A DNA stretch of 64,000 bases from an uncultured Clostridia bacterium (GCA_934130935.1 CAKOYQ010000005.1:44354-108353); one strand, 5' to 3'; shown: positions 17,978 through 27,116, counted from the first letter of the stretch. Made by a program: numbers and translations. The notes: generated by a model from the letters alone, not told the origin.

Positions 17978-18463
17978 ATGTCTAATAATATGGACGATTT
18001 ATTTGCTAATGTAAAAAAAATGGTTGATAGTGGGAATATCCCTGATAATATAAAACAAATGATGAATAATTTAAATGTTCCAAACAATACTAGTACAAAC
18101 CAAAGCAATTCAAATAACAATACAAATACAAATTTTAATAATCCTGATTTAAATGATATATTAAATCAAGTTTCCCCTGAAATGTTAAACAACTTAGGGA
18201 ATATGTTAAACTCTAACAATCAATCTAATCAAGATTCTTCTCAAAACAATAATTTTAATTTTGATATGAATACAATTATGAAAATGAAATCTATTATGGA
18301 AAACATGAATAATAAAAATGATCCTCGTGCCAATTTGCTTTACTCTCTCAAACCATATTTGCGTGATAGCAAAAAAGATAAGCTAGACCAATATGTAAAT
18401 TTACTTAATGTTTCTAAAATAGCAGAACTTATGAATAAAAAAGATAATGATACTAAATCTTAA
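17978..18463 (+). CDS. Hypothetical Asn-rich protein
   Basis: 161 residues. The N-terminal helix (MDDLFANVKKMVDSGNIP) is followed by an Asn/Ser/Gln-rich low-complexity middle (about 38-100) and a conserved-looking C-terminal helical part (DPRANLLYSLKPYLRDSKKD, then KLDQYVNLLN). I do not know the family. It has a clear GAGGTGA ribosome site. CATATAATA at 17934-17942 resembles the -10 element of sporulation sigma factors (E/K type), but I see no firm -35. It lies next to spoIIE, divergently, and is followed by another small gene 38 bp on. The 285-nt divergent gap upstream holds no other visible feature. Confidence 0.65.
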   Translation: MSNNMDDLFANVKKMVDSGNIPDNIKQMMNNLNVPNNTSTNQSNSNNNTNTNFNNPDLNDILNQVSPEMLNNLGNMLNSNNQSNQDSSQNNNFNFDMNTIMKMKSIMENMNNKNDPRANLLYSLKPYLRDSKKDKLDQYVNLLNVSKIAELMNKKDNDTKS

Positions 18464-18501
18464 TATAATATATTATAGTACACTAAGAAAGGAGAACCAA
18501 A

Positions 18502-18852
18502 ATGCCTATATTTAGATATTATAATCCATATAGAAGGCCTAACTTTTATAGTTATTATAGGCCAACTTATAATACAAATCCCACTCCTGTTTCTCCTCCT
18601 AATAATCCAGTAAATCTTTCAGAAACAAATATATCAAATTCACAAACAGCTAAACAATTACCTGAAGAAAAAAATACCTTAAAACAAGACCGTTCAAAAC
18701 ATGAAGCAAATGATAATGTTTGGTTAGATATATTAGGAATAAAACTATATTTTGACGATGTACTTATTCTTAGCCTTTTATTTTTTCTATATAAAGAAGA
18801 GGTAAAAGATGAAGGACTTTTTTTGGCATTAGTGTTACTTCTTATTAGTTAA
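18502..18852 (+). CDS. Hypothetical Tyr/Pro-rich membrane protein
   Basis: 116 residues. The first about 30 are rich in Tyr, Arg, Pro and Asn (FRYYNPYRRPNFYSYYRP), reminiscent of spore-coat low-complexity tails. The last about 45 hold the stretch LDILGIKLYFDDVLILSLLF and a second hydrophobic segment. AAAGGAGA precedes the ATG. It is probably cotranscribed with the Asn-rich gene. A spore-envelope role is a guess from composition and from the neighbouring spoIIE. Confidence 0.6.
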   Translation: MPIFRYYNPYRRPNFYSYYRPTYNTNPTPVSPPNNPVNLSETNISNSQTAKQLPEEKNTLKQDRSKHEANDNVWLDILGIKLYFDDVLILSLLFFLYKEEVKDEGLFLALVLLLIS

Positions 18853-18860
18853 CATCAAAA

Positions 18861-18925
18861 GGGCAATTTGGGGTCGGTTCCTTTTTTGACTCTTGGGACA
18901 TCTGGGGTCGGTTCCTTTTTTGCCC
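18861..18925. repeat. Left REP-like pair, arm of a composite palindrome
   Basis: Two REP-like units (GGGCAATTTGGGGTCGGTTCC type) joined by TCTTGGGACATC. The whole 65-nt block is the inverse complement of 19151-19215 with one mismatch. Between the arms lies element A, so the region 18861-19215 is one nested palindrome. Confidence 0.9.
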
Positions 18926-18945
18926 TTTTTTCTTAAATACAATAA

Positions 18946-19130
18946 TTATTAATATTAAATATAAACTTTAAATGAAATGACGAATATGATTGGAGAAACT
19001 TTAGAACTTCTACGAGATTTTATGGAAAGAGTTCACGAGAGTGGAAGGGTGCCATAAAATAAGTTAGAATTTCTTAAGTTTCGTAATGAATCGAGGAATG
19101 TAATGCAAAGTTTATATTTAATATTAATAA
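18946..19130 (+). ncRNA. Structured repeat element A (candidate RNA or hairpin element)
   Basis: About 185 nt. P1 has arms 18946-18969 and 19107-19130, a perfect 24 bp. P2 is 18995-19012 with 19065-19082. P3 is TTTTATGG (19018-19025) with CCATAAAA (19052-19059). At the tip CAC-GAGA-GTG carries a GNRA loop. The core from GATTGGAGAAA to CGAGGAATGTAATG is about 80-90 percent identical to element B at 33179-33365. P1 differs between the copies but stays perfectly paired in each. The assigned strand is the one with the GNRA loop. Function is unknown. It lies between convergent genes, so it is not an obvious leader. Confidence 0.65.
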
Positions 19131-19150
19131 ATTATCTATGTTATAAAAAA

Positions 19151-19215
19151 GGGCAAAAAAGGAACCGACCCCAGATGTCCCAAGAGTCAAAAAAGGAACC
19201 GACCCCAAATTGTCC
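19151..19215. repeat. Right REP-like pair, arm of a composite palindrome
   Basis: The inverse complement of 18861-18925 (64 of 65 positions). A decayed third unit follows (about 19219-19250, GCAAAAAATGAGTCGACTCC) and reaches the minC stop codon, so the cluster has been eroding at this end. Confidence 0.9.
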
Positions 19216-19246
19216 TAAGCAAAAAATGAGTCGACTCCAATTTATC

Positions 19247-19849
19247 TTAATCAATTACAATGTCATCTCCATCTACATAAATATATGCATGTTCATATAC
19301 TTCTTCTCTGCCAAATTCCTTGACTATATTAGAAATACGTAATTGCACTGCATCAAGAGTACTTGTAGCGATAATCGCTTCTTTATTACCTTTTGCACCT
19401 GCATGTGCTAATCCCCTAAGTGTTCCCACAACAATAATATTATCAGCAGCAATAACTTCTGCTCCAGAATTAACATCTCCAATTACAACAATACTACCTT
19501 CAACTTCAATCTTTTGGCCTGAACGAAGAGAACCTTTATGAAATGTAGTTTCAGATGTTCCTACATCTTTTTTATAGCTTCTAGTAATACTATGTAGTCC
19601 TAAAGTTGTTGGTGTATCAAATTTAACTTCAACATCTATTTGATTTTTTATAACCTGTTTTATTTCTTGCAATTCTCTATTTGTTAAAACTTTTCCTGTA
19701 ACTCTTATAGGCGTCTTCTCTTCTTGATACATCTTTTTTAACTGTCTTAATTTCTTTATTAATTCTGATATTATTTTTTCTTGTGTAGCATTATCTTCTA
19801 TCTTAATTAATACTTCATCTGTTCTCAAATTTATACTAACACTATTCAT
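19247..19849 (-). CDS. minC: Septum site-determining protein MinC
   Basis: About 200 residues. The N-terminal domain is short. The C-terminal right-handed beta-helix, which binds MinD and FtsZ, is clear (SLRSGQKIEVEGSIVVIGDV, then GAEVIAADNIIVVGTLRGLAHAG). MinC blocks FtsZ rings away from midcell. I prefer ATG 19849 because GAAAGG lies 9 nt before it, although an ATG at 19858 is also in frame. It ends the radC-mreBCD-PBP2 run. minD, which usually follows, is not here: a repeat cluster sits directly after the stop. Confidence 0.9.
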   Translation of the reverse strand: MNSVSINLRTDEVLIKIEDNATQEKIISELIKKLRQLKKMYQEEKTPIRVTGKVLTNRELQEIKQVIKNQIDVEVKFDTPTTLGLHSITRSYKKDVGTSETTFHKGSLRSGQKIEVEGSIVVIGDVNSGAEVIAADNIIVVGTLRGLAHAGAKGNKEAIIATSTLDAVQLRISNIVKEFGREEVYEHAYIYVDGDDIVID

Positions 19850-19914
19850 ATTAAACATCCTTTCTTCTTGCTTTTGAAAATATGCCTATAAATTCAGCAA
19901 AATAAACTTACATA

Positions 19915-22071
19915 TTATCTTATTTGCTCTACAAATGGTGTAGCCATTATACTTTCATTTATTTCTGTTGATTCATTCATTCCTAAATATTGTGTAAGAA
20001 CATCTCTTGCAACTTCTGCCGCATAATTTCCATGTCCGCCATTTTCTATCATTACTACAACTGCCACTTCTGGTTTATCAAATGGTGCAAAACATACAAA
20101 CCACGCATTTACAATATCATTGCCATTTTTATCTTTTCCCGCTTCTGCTGATCCAGTCTTTCCAGCTACTTCAACATTAAAATTTTTAAAAATATTGTAA
20201 GCTGTACCACCAGCTTCACTTGCTGCCATTCTCATTCCTTCTTTAGCAACTGCTATGCTTTCTGAATTAATTGCTATTCCATCATCAGTATCTTCATTCC
20301 CTAATTTTTCGTTAGCATAATTTTCTACCTCTTCTTTTGGTACTTCTGAGCCATCTGGTTTTAAAACAGATTTTATGATTGTTGGTTTTACAACTGTCCC
20401 TCCATTTGCTATTGATGAAATATATTTTGCAATCTGCATAGGTGTAAAATTGTTATCTCCCTGTCCTATTGCAGCATTTAAAGTATCTCCAGGTCCCATT
20501 CTAGCACCATTTCTTATTTTAGAATATGTGTCTTTAGATGCAACTGCTCCAGCTTTTTCATTTGGTAATTCTATTCCCGTTTTTTTGCCTAATCCAAAAT
20601 GTAATGCATATTTTGATAGATTGTCTATTCCCATTCTATCTCCTGTCTCATAAAAGAAATAATTACAAGAATGTTGCAATGCCTGCGTCACATTTTGATA
20701 TCCATGTCCTCTGTGATAACTCGTATAATACCAACATTTCCACTCACTATTATATTTTTTATATATTCCAGTGTCATTTATTCTCTCTTTTGTTGTTATT
20801 GTTCCTGTTTCCAATCCTGCGATTGCTGTAACCATTTTGAATGTTGAACCTGGTTCATATGTAGACTGAATAGCTTTATTTAATTGTGGATGTCTTGCAT
20901 CATCTCTTAAATATGTCCAATGTTCTTGTGATATTCCTCCAACAAACCATTGAGGCTCATAAGTTGGGTAACTAGCTGTAGCAAGAACCTCTCCTGTATT
21001 TACATTCATTACAACTGCCGCACCACCTTGTGCATCATAAGTTTGACTAAAGCCTCCGCTTTTTATTTTATTTATACAATTTTCCAAAGCTGTTTCTGTT
21101 ACTTGTTGTAAATTAGAATCTATTGTAAGAACCACATCACTTCCTGCGGTTGCATTTTGTGAAACATATTCACCTGTAATTGTGCCATCAACAGACATTT
21201 CAATTTGTTTTTTACCATCATTTCCCTTTAGATATTTCTCGAAAACATACTCTACACCAGTTTTTCCAATTATGTCATCAATATCATAAAGTTCTTTCTT
21301 CTCATTATACTCTTCTTCTTTTATCTTTCCTGTATATCCTACTACATGTGCTGCTAAACTTCCTGTTAAATATGTTCTACTAGCTTTTGTAGAAATACTT
21401 ATTCCTGGAAAATCACTATTCCTCTCACTAATTTGAGCAACAACCTCTTCATTTACATTAGTAGCAATAGTTATTGACTTTGTTGCACTATATCCTGTTG
21501 TTGTAATTATATATCTCATCAAAATTATTTTTCTAATATCTTCAATATTCTCACTTTTAACTTCATATTTATCTTTAAATTTATAAAAAGCTTCTTCTGC
21601 AGTTGCATTTTCTTCAATTTTATATTTTTTCTTCCATGCAGCAAGTTCTTCGTTATTAATAGTAAATTCAAATGGATTTATTTTTATTGGAAATGTATCA
21701 GAATATCCAATTTGATACTTCTCCAATAAATCAGCCAAATTTAATAGTGATTTATTTAATTCATCATTTGATATATTCGTTTTATATATTTCTATATTAT
21801 TTTCTGTCTTTACTCCTGCAAATTCATTACCTGATCTATCCAAAACAGAACCTCTTGCAGCTTTTATCGTTGTCGCTCTTGATAGTCTTGTATTGGACTG
21901 TTCCCTATAGCTTTCCCCATTAACTATTTGAAGATTAAATAATTGAACAATTAATACTATACCTATTAAATATGCTATAACGGTTATTATATTAAATCTA
22001 AAATTTATCTGTTCATTTTCTGGTTCTTTATCCCATGACGTCTCCTTGTCAAAACTAATTTTATTGTTCAA
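19915..22071 (-). CDS. mrdA: Penicillin-binding protein 2 (class B transpeptidase)
   Basis: 718 residues. One N-terminal membrane helix (about 30-50) precedes a pedestal domain and the transpeptidase domain. The active-site motifs are STFK (nucleophile serine), SCN and KTGSAE in order. It crosslinks peptidoglycan, and its place after mreD points to the elongation machinery (PBP2 type) rather than division or spore cortex. 24 bp separate it from mreD. Confidence 0.93.
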   Translation of the reverse strand: MNNKISFDKETSWDKEPENEQINFRFNIITVIAYLIGIVLIVQLFNLQIVNGESYREQSNTRLSRATTIKAARGSVLDRSGNEFAGVKTENNIEIYKTNISNDELNKSLLNLADLLEKYQIGYSDTFPIKINPFEFTINNEELAAWKKKYKIEENATAEEAFYKFKDKYEVKSENIEDIRKIILMRYIITTTGYSATKSITIATNVNEEVVAQISERNSDFPGISISTKASRTYLTGSLAAHVVGYTGKIKEEEYNEKKELYDIDDIIGKTGVEYVFEKYLKGNDGKKQIEMSVDGTITGEYVSQNATAGSDVVLTIDSNLQQVTETALENCINKIKSGGFSQTYDAQGGAAVVMNVNTGEVLATASYPTYEPQWFVGGISQEHWTYLRDDARHPQLNKAIQSTYEPGSTFKMVTAIAGLETGTITTKERINDTGIYKKYNSEWKCWYYTSYHRGHGYQNVTQALQHSCNYFFYETGDRMGIDNLSKYALHFGLGKKTGIELPNEKAGAVASKDTYSKIRNGARMGPGDTLNAAIGQGDNNFTPMQIAKYISSIANGGTVVKPTIIKSVLKPDGSEVPKEEVENYANEKLGNEDTDDGIAINSESIAVAKEGMRMAASEAGGTAYNIFKNFNVEVAGKTGSAEAGKDKNGNDIVNAWFVCFAPFDKPEVAVVVMIENGGHGNYAAEVARDVLTQYLGMNESTEINESIMATPFVEQIR

Positions 22072-22095
22072 CTTTTCACCAACTTTCTATATCAA

Positions 22096-22629
22096 CTAAA
22101 AATACCTTGTCAAAATTTTATCTCCTTTTATTTCATCTTCAATTTCATATCCTGTATTTCTCATTAATGGATATAATATAATTATCAGTAATATATTATA
22201 AATTACTTCCACTACTAATATTTTCACAAAATTTAGTATTTCAATATTTATTCCTAATATCATATATTGCATAAAATATAATGCTACCTCATAAATTATA
22301 GTACATGATACCCCCATCAGTAAAACTGTTATTCTGTTATCTTTTGAAAGAGTTTTATCAAACATTCCACTTATTAAACCTATTAATGCAAGAGCAATAG
22401 ATGTTAAACCTAAACTTTTTCCAATCCACATATCTAAAAATATTCCATATATTATACCATAAATAACCCCCATTGCTCGTCCAGTATATAATCCAATATA
22501 CAGCATTAAAATAACAAATATGTTAGGCATTATTCCAGCAATAGTAAAATGACTAAAAAAAATTGTCTGCAAAAGATATATTACTATAAATGTAATTATT
22601 AATAAAATATGTATTAGAATTTTTTTCAT
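22096..22629 (-). CDS. mreD: Rod shape-determining protein MreD
   Basis: A 177-residue membrane protein with five or six helices and few polar loops, matching MreD in size, in topology (YGIIYGIFLDMW loop) and in its place between mreC and the PBP2 gene. It is part of the elongasome that links MreB filaments to wall synthesis. Confidence 0.9.
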   Translation of the reverse strand: MKKILIHILLIITFIVIYLLQTIFFSHFTIAGIMPNIFVILMLYIGLYTGRAMGVIYGIIYGIFLDMWIGKSLGLTSIALALIGLISGMFDKTLSKDNRITVLLMGVSCTIIYEVALYFMQYMILGINIEILNFVKILVVEVIYNILLIIILYPLMRNTGYEIEDEIKGDKILTRYF

Positions 22630-22670
22630 TTAATTTTCCCTTTCTAAATAGTGTATTTATCTAAATCACA

Positions 22671-23489
22671 TTACTGGTTTGTAATAACAAGTACTGTCTC
22701 AAGTTTTTCAAAATCTACGGCAGTCTCTATAATTGCATAAGAATCTGTTTTATTTGACCCCTCATTTACTTTTTTTATTTTTCCAACATGTATACCCTTT
22801 ATATAAATTCCTCCAAGTCCTGAGGTTTCAACACTATCTCCTTGTATAATTCTAGCATTAGTTTCAATATTTGAAGCACTTAATATAGACTTATTTTCAA
22901 TAGTGCCTTTACATATCATTGTATCTCTTGTAGTACTTGCCAAACAACTTGTAGCACTTGCACTATCTACTATTGTTTGAATTTTTGATGTCTTATTTGT
23001 TGTTGACACTACATATCCAACAAGTCCTTCATCAGCAATTACTGTCATCTTTTCTTTTACTCCATTATCACTTCCAATATTTATTACAAGCGTTTTTGAA
23101 TAATTGCTTATATCCCTAGAAATTATCGTCCCTGGTACTGTTGTATATTGTCCATATTTTTCAGCCAAATTAAGCTCTTGTTTTAGCTGTTCATTTTCAT
23201 TTTTAATTATTTCATATTCTCTTAATTTTTGTTCCAATTCGCTCTTAGCTTGTTTTAAAGATTCATTTTCTGTTTTCAATTCATTTACATTCGCAAAAAA
23301 CTTATCATTATTATTAATTTTATTTTTCAAGTATGTTAAGCTATTTTCAATAGGCATTACTACTTTACTTGCAATATTTTCAATTATCGATATATTTTCT
23401 GAATTTGTATTTGAAAATATTACCAATATTATTAATATTATAATAGTAATAATTATACCAATAATTCCACTCTTTTTATCTTTTTCCAT
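22671..23489 (-). CDS. mreC: Rod shape-determining protein MreC
   Basis: 272 residues with one membrane helix near the N-terminus (about 9-26) and a coiled coil at about 60-105 (ELKTENESLKQAKSELEQKL). The extracellular beta domain has the family motifs VIADEGLVGYV and GDSVETSGLGGIYIKGIHVG. It scaffolds PBP2 and MreB across the membrane. It starts 3 bp after mreB. Confidence 0.95.
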   Translation of the reverse strand: MEKDKKSGIIGIIITIIILIILVIFSNTNSENISIIENIASKVVMPIENSLTYLKNKINNNDKFFANVNELKTENESLKQAKSELEQKLREYEIIKNENEQLKQELNLAEKYGQYTTVPGTIISRDISNYSKTLVINIGSDNGVKEKMTVIADEGLVGYVVSTTNKTSKIQTIVDSASATSCLASTTRDTMICKGTIENKSILSASNIETNARIIQGDSVETSGLGGIYIKGIHVGKIKKVNEGSNKTDSYAIIETAVDFEKLETVLVITNQ

Positions 23490-23492
23490 ACA

Positions 23493-24524
23493 TTATCTTC
23501 TCTTTCTTGAATTTAACAAAATAGTTTTTAATTTTTCTAAATCCTGCAATGTTTTCTCTGTTCCTTTTACAACACAATCTAATGGTTCTTCTATAACATA
23601 TACTGGCATTCCTGTTTCTGAACTTATTAATTTGTCCAAATTTTGAATCAATGCCCCTCCGCCAGATAATACAATTCCTTTTTCCATAATATCAGAAGCA
23701 AGTTCTGGTGGTGTCTTCTCTAATGTAATCTTAACTACTTCTACAATTTTATCAATAGACTCTTTCATTGCTTTTTCAACTTGGTTTGATGTAATTACTT
23801 CTGTTCTAGGAAGACCATCATTCAAATCTCTTCCCTTTATTTCCATTGTCATTTGTGACATTAATGGCATTGCACAACCTATTTCCTTTTTTATTTGTTC
23901 TGCTGTTGCCTCTCCAATCGCAAGGTTCAATTCTTTTTTTATATAATTTACTATATCTTCATCTAATTCGTCACCAGCTACCCTTATAGAATTACTGATT
24001 ACAATACCTCCTAAAGATATTACTGCAACTTCTGTTGTTCCCCCTCCAATATCAACAATAATATTTCCACTTGGTTCTTCTATTTCAATGCCAGCACCTA
24101 TTGCGGCAGCCATGGGCTCTTCTATCAAATATACTTCTCTTGCTCCCGCACGCATTATAGCCTCTTCCACAGCCCTTTCCTCAACTTCTGTTATTCCTGA
24201 TGGCACACCTACTAACACTCTTGGTCTAACAGCATTATACCTTTTGCATACTCTTTCTAACAAATTTTTTAATAACAATTTCGTGGCTGTAAAATCCGCT
24301 ATTACTCCATCCTTTAATGGCTTTATTGCATTTATCTCCTTTGGTGTTCTTCCTAGCATCTCTTTTGCTTCAAATCCTGTTGCAATTATTCCACCAGTTT
24401 TTGCATTTACTGAAATTACAGATGGTTCTCTTAATACTATTCCTTTTCCTTTTATTGTTACTAATATATTTGCTGTTCCTAAATCAATTCCTATATCTTT
24501 AGATTTGAATGACAAAAAACTCAT
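23493..24524 (-). CDS. mreB: Rod shape-determining actin homologue MreB
   Basis: 343 residues, full length, and among the best-conserved proteins of the window. Actin-fold phosphate loops GIDLGTANILV and DIGGGTTEVAVIS and the adenosine motif GIVLSGGGALIQ are intact. It forms membrane-bound filaments that steer lateral wall synthesis. It is the second gene of the radC-led operon. Confidence 0.98.
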   Translation of the reverse strand: MSFLSFKSKDIGIDLGTANILVTIKGKGIVLREPSVISVNAKTGGIIATGFEAKEMLGRTPKEINAIKPLKDGVIADFTATKLLLKNLLERVCKRYNAVRPRVLVGVPSGITEVEERAVEEAIMRAGAREVYLIEEPMAAAIGAGIEIEEPSGNIIVDIGGGTTEVAVISLGGIVISNSIRVAGDELDEDIVNYIKKELNLAIGEATAEQIKKEIGCAMPLMSQMTMEIKGRDLNDGLPRTEVITSNQVEKAMKESIDKIVEVVKITLEKTPPELASDIMEKGIVLSGGGALIQNLDKLISSETGMPVYVIEEPLDCVVKGTEKTLQDLEKLKTILLNSRKRR

Positions 24525-24553
24525 TTTATTTCTTTCCTTTCATCTCGCAATTA

Positions 24554-25270
24554 CTATTTTTGCTCATCTATACTTTTTATTTTTGCTCTTTCCGAAAAAA
24601 TACTTACATAATTTCTATTCCCAATGACAATATGGTCTAATAACTGTATCCCTAATATATTAGACGCTTGTTCAACATTTTGAGTAAAAACAATATCTTG
24701 TTTGCTTGGTGTTGGATCTCCCGTTGGATGATTATGTATCAAAATTATCTTTGCTGCTTCTATTTTTACTGCTTCATTTAATATTGCACTCATAGTTGCT
24801 TTCGCAAAATTTCCTCCACCCTTTGCAACATCTCGTATTTTAAGCAATTTATTCCTATTGTTTAACAGGGCAACTTTTAATATCTCTTGTTTTTCAAATC
24901 TCATTTTCTCTATTAGTATCTCAGCAATGTCTTTTGGAGCTAAAATCTCTTTCTCTTTGTAATTTGATATTAGATTGATTCTTGTCGCTAATTCACATAC
25001 TGCTTTCAGCTGTATTGCCTTAACTTTTCCTATTCCTTTTATTTTCATAAACTCTTCTACTGTTAACTCCATTAAAAACTTTAGGTTATCATCTTTTTCA
25101 GTATTAAGTTTTAGGATTTGTTGAGCTAGCCCCACTGCTGTTTCGTCTTTTGTTCCTGTTTTAATTATTATCGCTAATAACTCTGCATTTGTTAAAATTT
25201 CTGCGCCATATTGTTCTAGTTTTTCATATGGTCTTTCTGTTTCTGGTAATTCTTTCATTTTTATTGGCAT
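24554..25270 (-). CDS. radC: RadC/JAB-domain protein
   Basis: 238 residues. A helix-hairpin-helix region (KIKGIGKVKAIQLKA) is followed by a JAB/MPN metalloprotease-like domain. Its zinc motif is intact (H-x-H in IHNHPTGDPTPS with the downstream D). RadC is historically linked to repair, but its biochemical role is unproven. It is the first gene before mreBCD, as in many Firmicutes, and has a good promoter upstream. Confidence 0.93.
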   Translation of the reverse strand: MPIKMKELPETERPYEKLEQYGAEILTNAELLAIIIKTGTKDETAVGLAQQILKLNTEKDDNLKFLMELTVEEFMKIKGIGKVKAIQLKAVCELATRINLISNYKEKEILAPKDIAEILIEKMRFEKQEILKVALLNNRNKLLKIRDVAKGGGNFAKATMSAILNEAVKIEAAKIILIHNHPTGDPTPSKQDIVFTQNVEQASNILGIQLLDHIVIGNRNYVSIFSERAKIKSIDEQK

Positions 25271-25330
25271 ATTTCAATTTCCTTTCTCTTTAATTATTCA
25301 AAATTGAAAGGTCCCCTATACCATGTTATT

Positions 25331-25359
25331 ATTATATATTGTATTTGCTATTTTTTCAA
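25331..25359 (-). promoter_or_regulatory. Promoter of the radC-mreBCD-PBP2-minC run
   Basis: On the minus strand TTGAAA (25359-25354), 17 nt, then TATAAT (25336-25331). The radC start is about 60 nt downstream. Confidence 0.75.
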
Positions 25360-25459
25360 GTATTATTTTAAGTTTCAAAATTTTTTTACCAAAAATTGTT
25401 CCTTTAAATATAATAATAATAGTAGTATAATATATTTAAAGTAATTGCGGAGGTTTTAA

Positions 25460-26059
25460 ATGAAATTCGAAAAAATAACAGATATTAAAATAAAAATTAT
25501 TCTTTCCCTACAAGATATGGAGTCAAATAATGTTTCTGCCGAAAACATTTTTTCTAATTCCATATCTTCTCAAAAATTATTGCAAGATATATTAAATAGA
25601 GCACAAAAAGAGATTGGCTTTGAAACTGGTGATTCAAAGCTATTAGTAGAAGCTATCATGTCATCTGAACAGGAATGTACTTTTACAATAACAAAACTAG
25701 ATGAACAAAAAATAACTTTAGAAAATATCAATAGCTCTTTCATTTTTAAATTTGACACTTTTGATGATTTTATATCTTTGTGCACTTTTTTTAATAACTT
25801 TGATTTTTTACTTTTAAAAGATATCTCAAAGAACTTTTCTTTGATTTATTACAACAATACATATTTTTTAAAGTTAATAAACGCAAAAAATAATTTTATT
25901 ACAATTAATTACCTCAAAACTTTCTTTAATGAATTTGGTAAAGATGTTTCTTTATCTAGTAATATTGATGGACTTTTAAATGAGTATGGAAAAATTATTT
26001 TCTCCAAAAACGCTATTATTAAATGCATAAATTTCTTTTGCAAAAACAAAAAAGCTTAG
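25460..26059 (+). CDS. mecA: MecA/NegR-family adaptor protein
   Basis: 199 residues. The N-terminus (MKFEKITDIKIKIILSLQDM) and the segment with EIGFETGDSKLLVEA match the MecA N-terminal domain. MecA adaptors deliver substrates to the ClpC/ClpP protease and in bacilli repress competence. The C-terminal half is weaker and acidic residues are fewer than in Bacillus, so target and partner are uncertain. GCGGAGG precedes the ATG. The gene stands alone, divergent from the mre operon. Confidence 0.8.
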   Translation: MKFEKITDIKIKIILSLQDMESNNVSAENIFSNSISSQKLLQDILNRAQKEIGFETGDSKLLVEAIMSSEQECTFTITKLDEQKITLENINSSFIFKFDTFDDFISLCTFFNNFDFLLLKDISKNFSLIYYNNTYFLKLINAKNNFITINYLKTFFNEFGKDVSLSSNIDGLLNEYGKIIFSKNAIIKCINFFCKNKKA

Positions 26060-26084
26060 TCTAATTTATAGTTCTAAGCTTTTT
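26049..26084. terminator. Bidirectional terminator between mecA-like and M23 genes
   Basis: AAAAAGCTTAG (26049-26059, overlapping the mecA-like stop) pairs with CTAAGCTTTTT (26074-26084). A- and T-runs on both sides suit termination from both convergent genes. Confidence 0.85.
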
Positions 26085-26117
26085 ATAAATTTTAAGTTTA
26101 TTTTTTCAAATATTATT

Positions 26118-27116
26118 TTAATATAAATAATTTTGAGGATTATATGCTACACCATTTACTCTAATTTCTAAATGTAGATGAGGTCCTGAACTATTTCCCG
26201 TACTTCCTACTTCTGCAATAGCTTGTCCTTGTTCAATATGTGTTCCTGCACTATAATATAATTTACTACAATGCCCATAATATGTTTCTATACCATTCCC
26301 ATGTGAAATTACCATTAAATATCCGTATGATCCCTTTGGTCCTGAAAATGTTACGGTTCCAGAAGCTGCAGCCTTTATTACTGTTCCCCTAGGTGCTGCT
26401 ACATCTAATCCTGTATGATCACTAACTCTTCTACTACTTTTAGCTCCAAATCGAGATGTAATAGTTCCTGAAATTGGTTTTATTAAATTCAAACTTATAG
26501 GAGTTTTTTGGTATGATACATTTGTTGATGTATTTACCTTTCCCGTTACAACTGGCTTAGGAGTTTGCACTACAACTTTTTGTTGATATAAAGCTGCAAC
26601 AGTTGCCTCTTCCTCAGCAAAATCTTTTAATTCAGTATCATACATTTCTAATATTGATATCTCATCAATATTATTACTTTCCTTTTCTCTTAATTTAGTA
26701 ACAATTTCTTCAGCTTGTGAAAAGTCTTTAATGTATGCTTTTTCTTCTTCTCCTTCTAATATTGCATAATATTTATAATAAACAACACCAGATTCTTTAA
26801 CTTTCTCAAAAATTTCATCGTCATTTGTCACTATGTTTCTTTTTAATAGGCACATTTTATATTCTGGTAAATTATCTACTTGAACAAATGCTATATTGCT
26901 ATTGTCTCCATCTTCTCCTTTTTCCATATATTTATTTATTCTTGATTGTAATTTACTTTTATCTTTACTATATCCTACTGCTTCCCCATTTATCGTTACG
27001 CCATATATTGGTTTAAAAAGCAATGCTACAGCACATATTATTAAAAATATTGAAACAGCTATAAGTATTGTAAGTTTAATTGACTTTCTTGCAAATACCA
27101 ATATTTTTTTAATCAT
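26118..27116 (-). CDS. M23 family metallopeptidase
   Basis: 332 residues. A membrane anchor (about 14-34) is followed by a charged alpha/beta region. The C-terminal LytM/M23 domain (about 215-332) has intact zinc ligands: H-x(3)-D in DHTGLDVA and H-x-H in GPHLHLEIRVNG, plus the GIETYYGHC segment. It should cut peptidoglycan cross-bridges outside the membrane. The position next to sporulation genes would fit a SpoIIQ-like role, but the vegetative-type architecture makes that only a possibility. Confidence 0.9.
   Translation of the reverse strand: MIKKILVFARKSIKLTILIAVSIFLIICAVALLFKPIYGVTINGEAVGYSKDKSKLQSRINKYMEKGEDGDNSNIAFVQVDNLPEYKMCLLKRNIVTNDDEIFEKVKESGVVYYKYYAILEGEEEKAYIKDFSQAEEIVTKLREKESNNIDEISILEMYDTELKDFAEEEATVAALYQQKVVVQTPKPVVTGKVNTSTNVSYQKTPISLNLIKPISGTITSRFGAKSSRRVSDHTGLDVAAPRGTVIKAAASGTVTFSGPKGSYGYLMVISHGNGIETYYGHCSKLYYSAGTHIEQGQAIAEVGSTGNSSGPHLHLEIRVNGVAYNPQNYLY

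Noticed and set aside
18946..19130. Elements A and B as retron msr-msd genes
   Set aside because: The inverted ends and inner hairpins recall retron RNAs, but no reverse transcriptase gene lies near either copy and I see no clear branching-guanosine context.
24088..24627. A 179-codon plus-strand open frame across mreB and radC
   Set aside because: It crosses the boundary of two well-conserved minus-strand genes and has no ribosome site, so it is a shadow frame.
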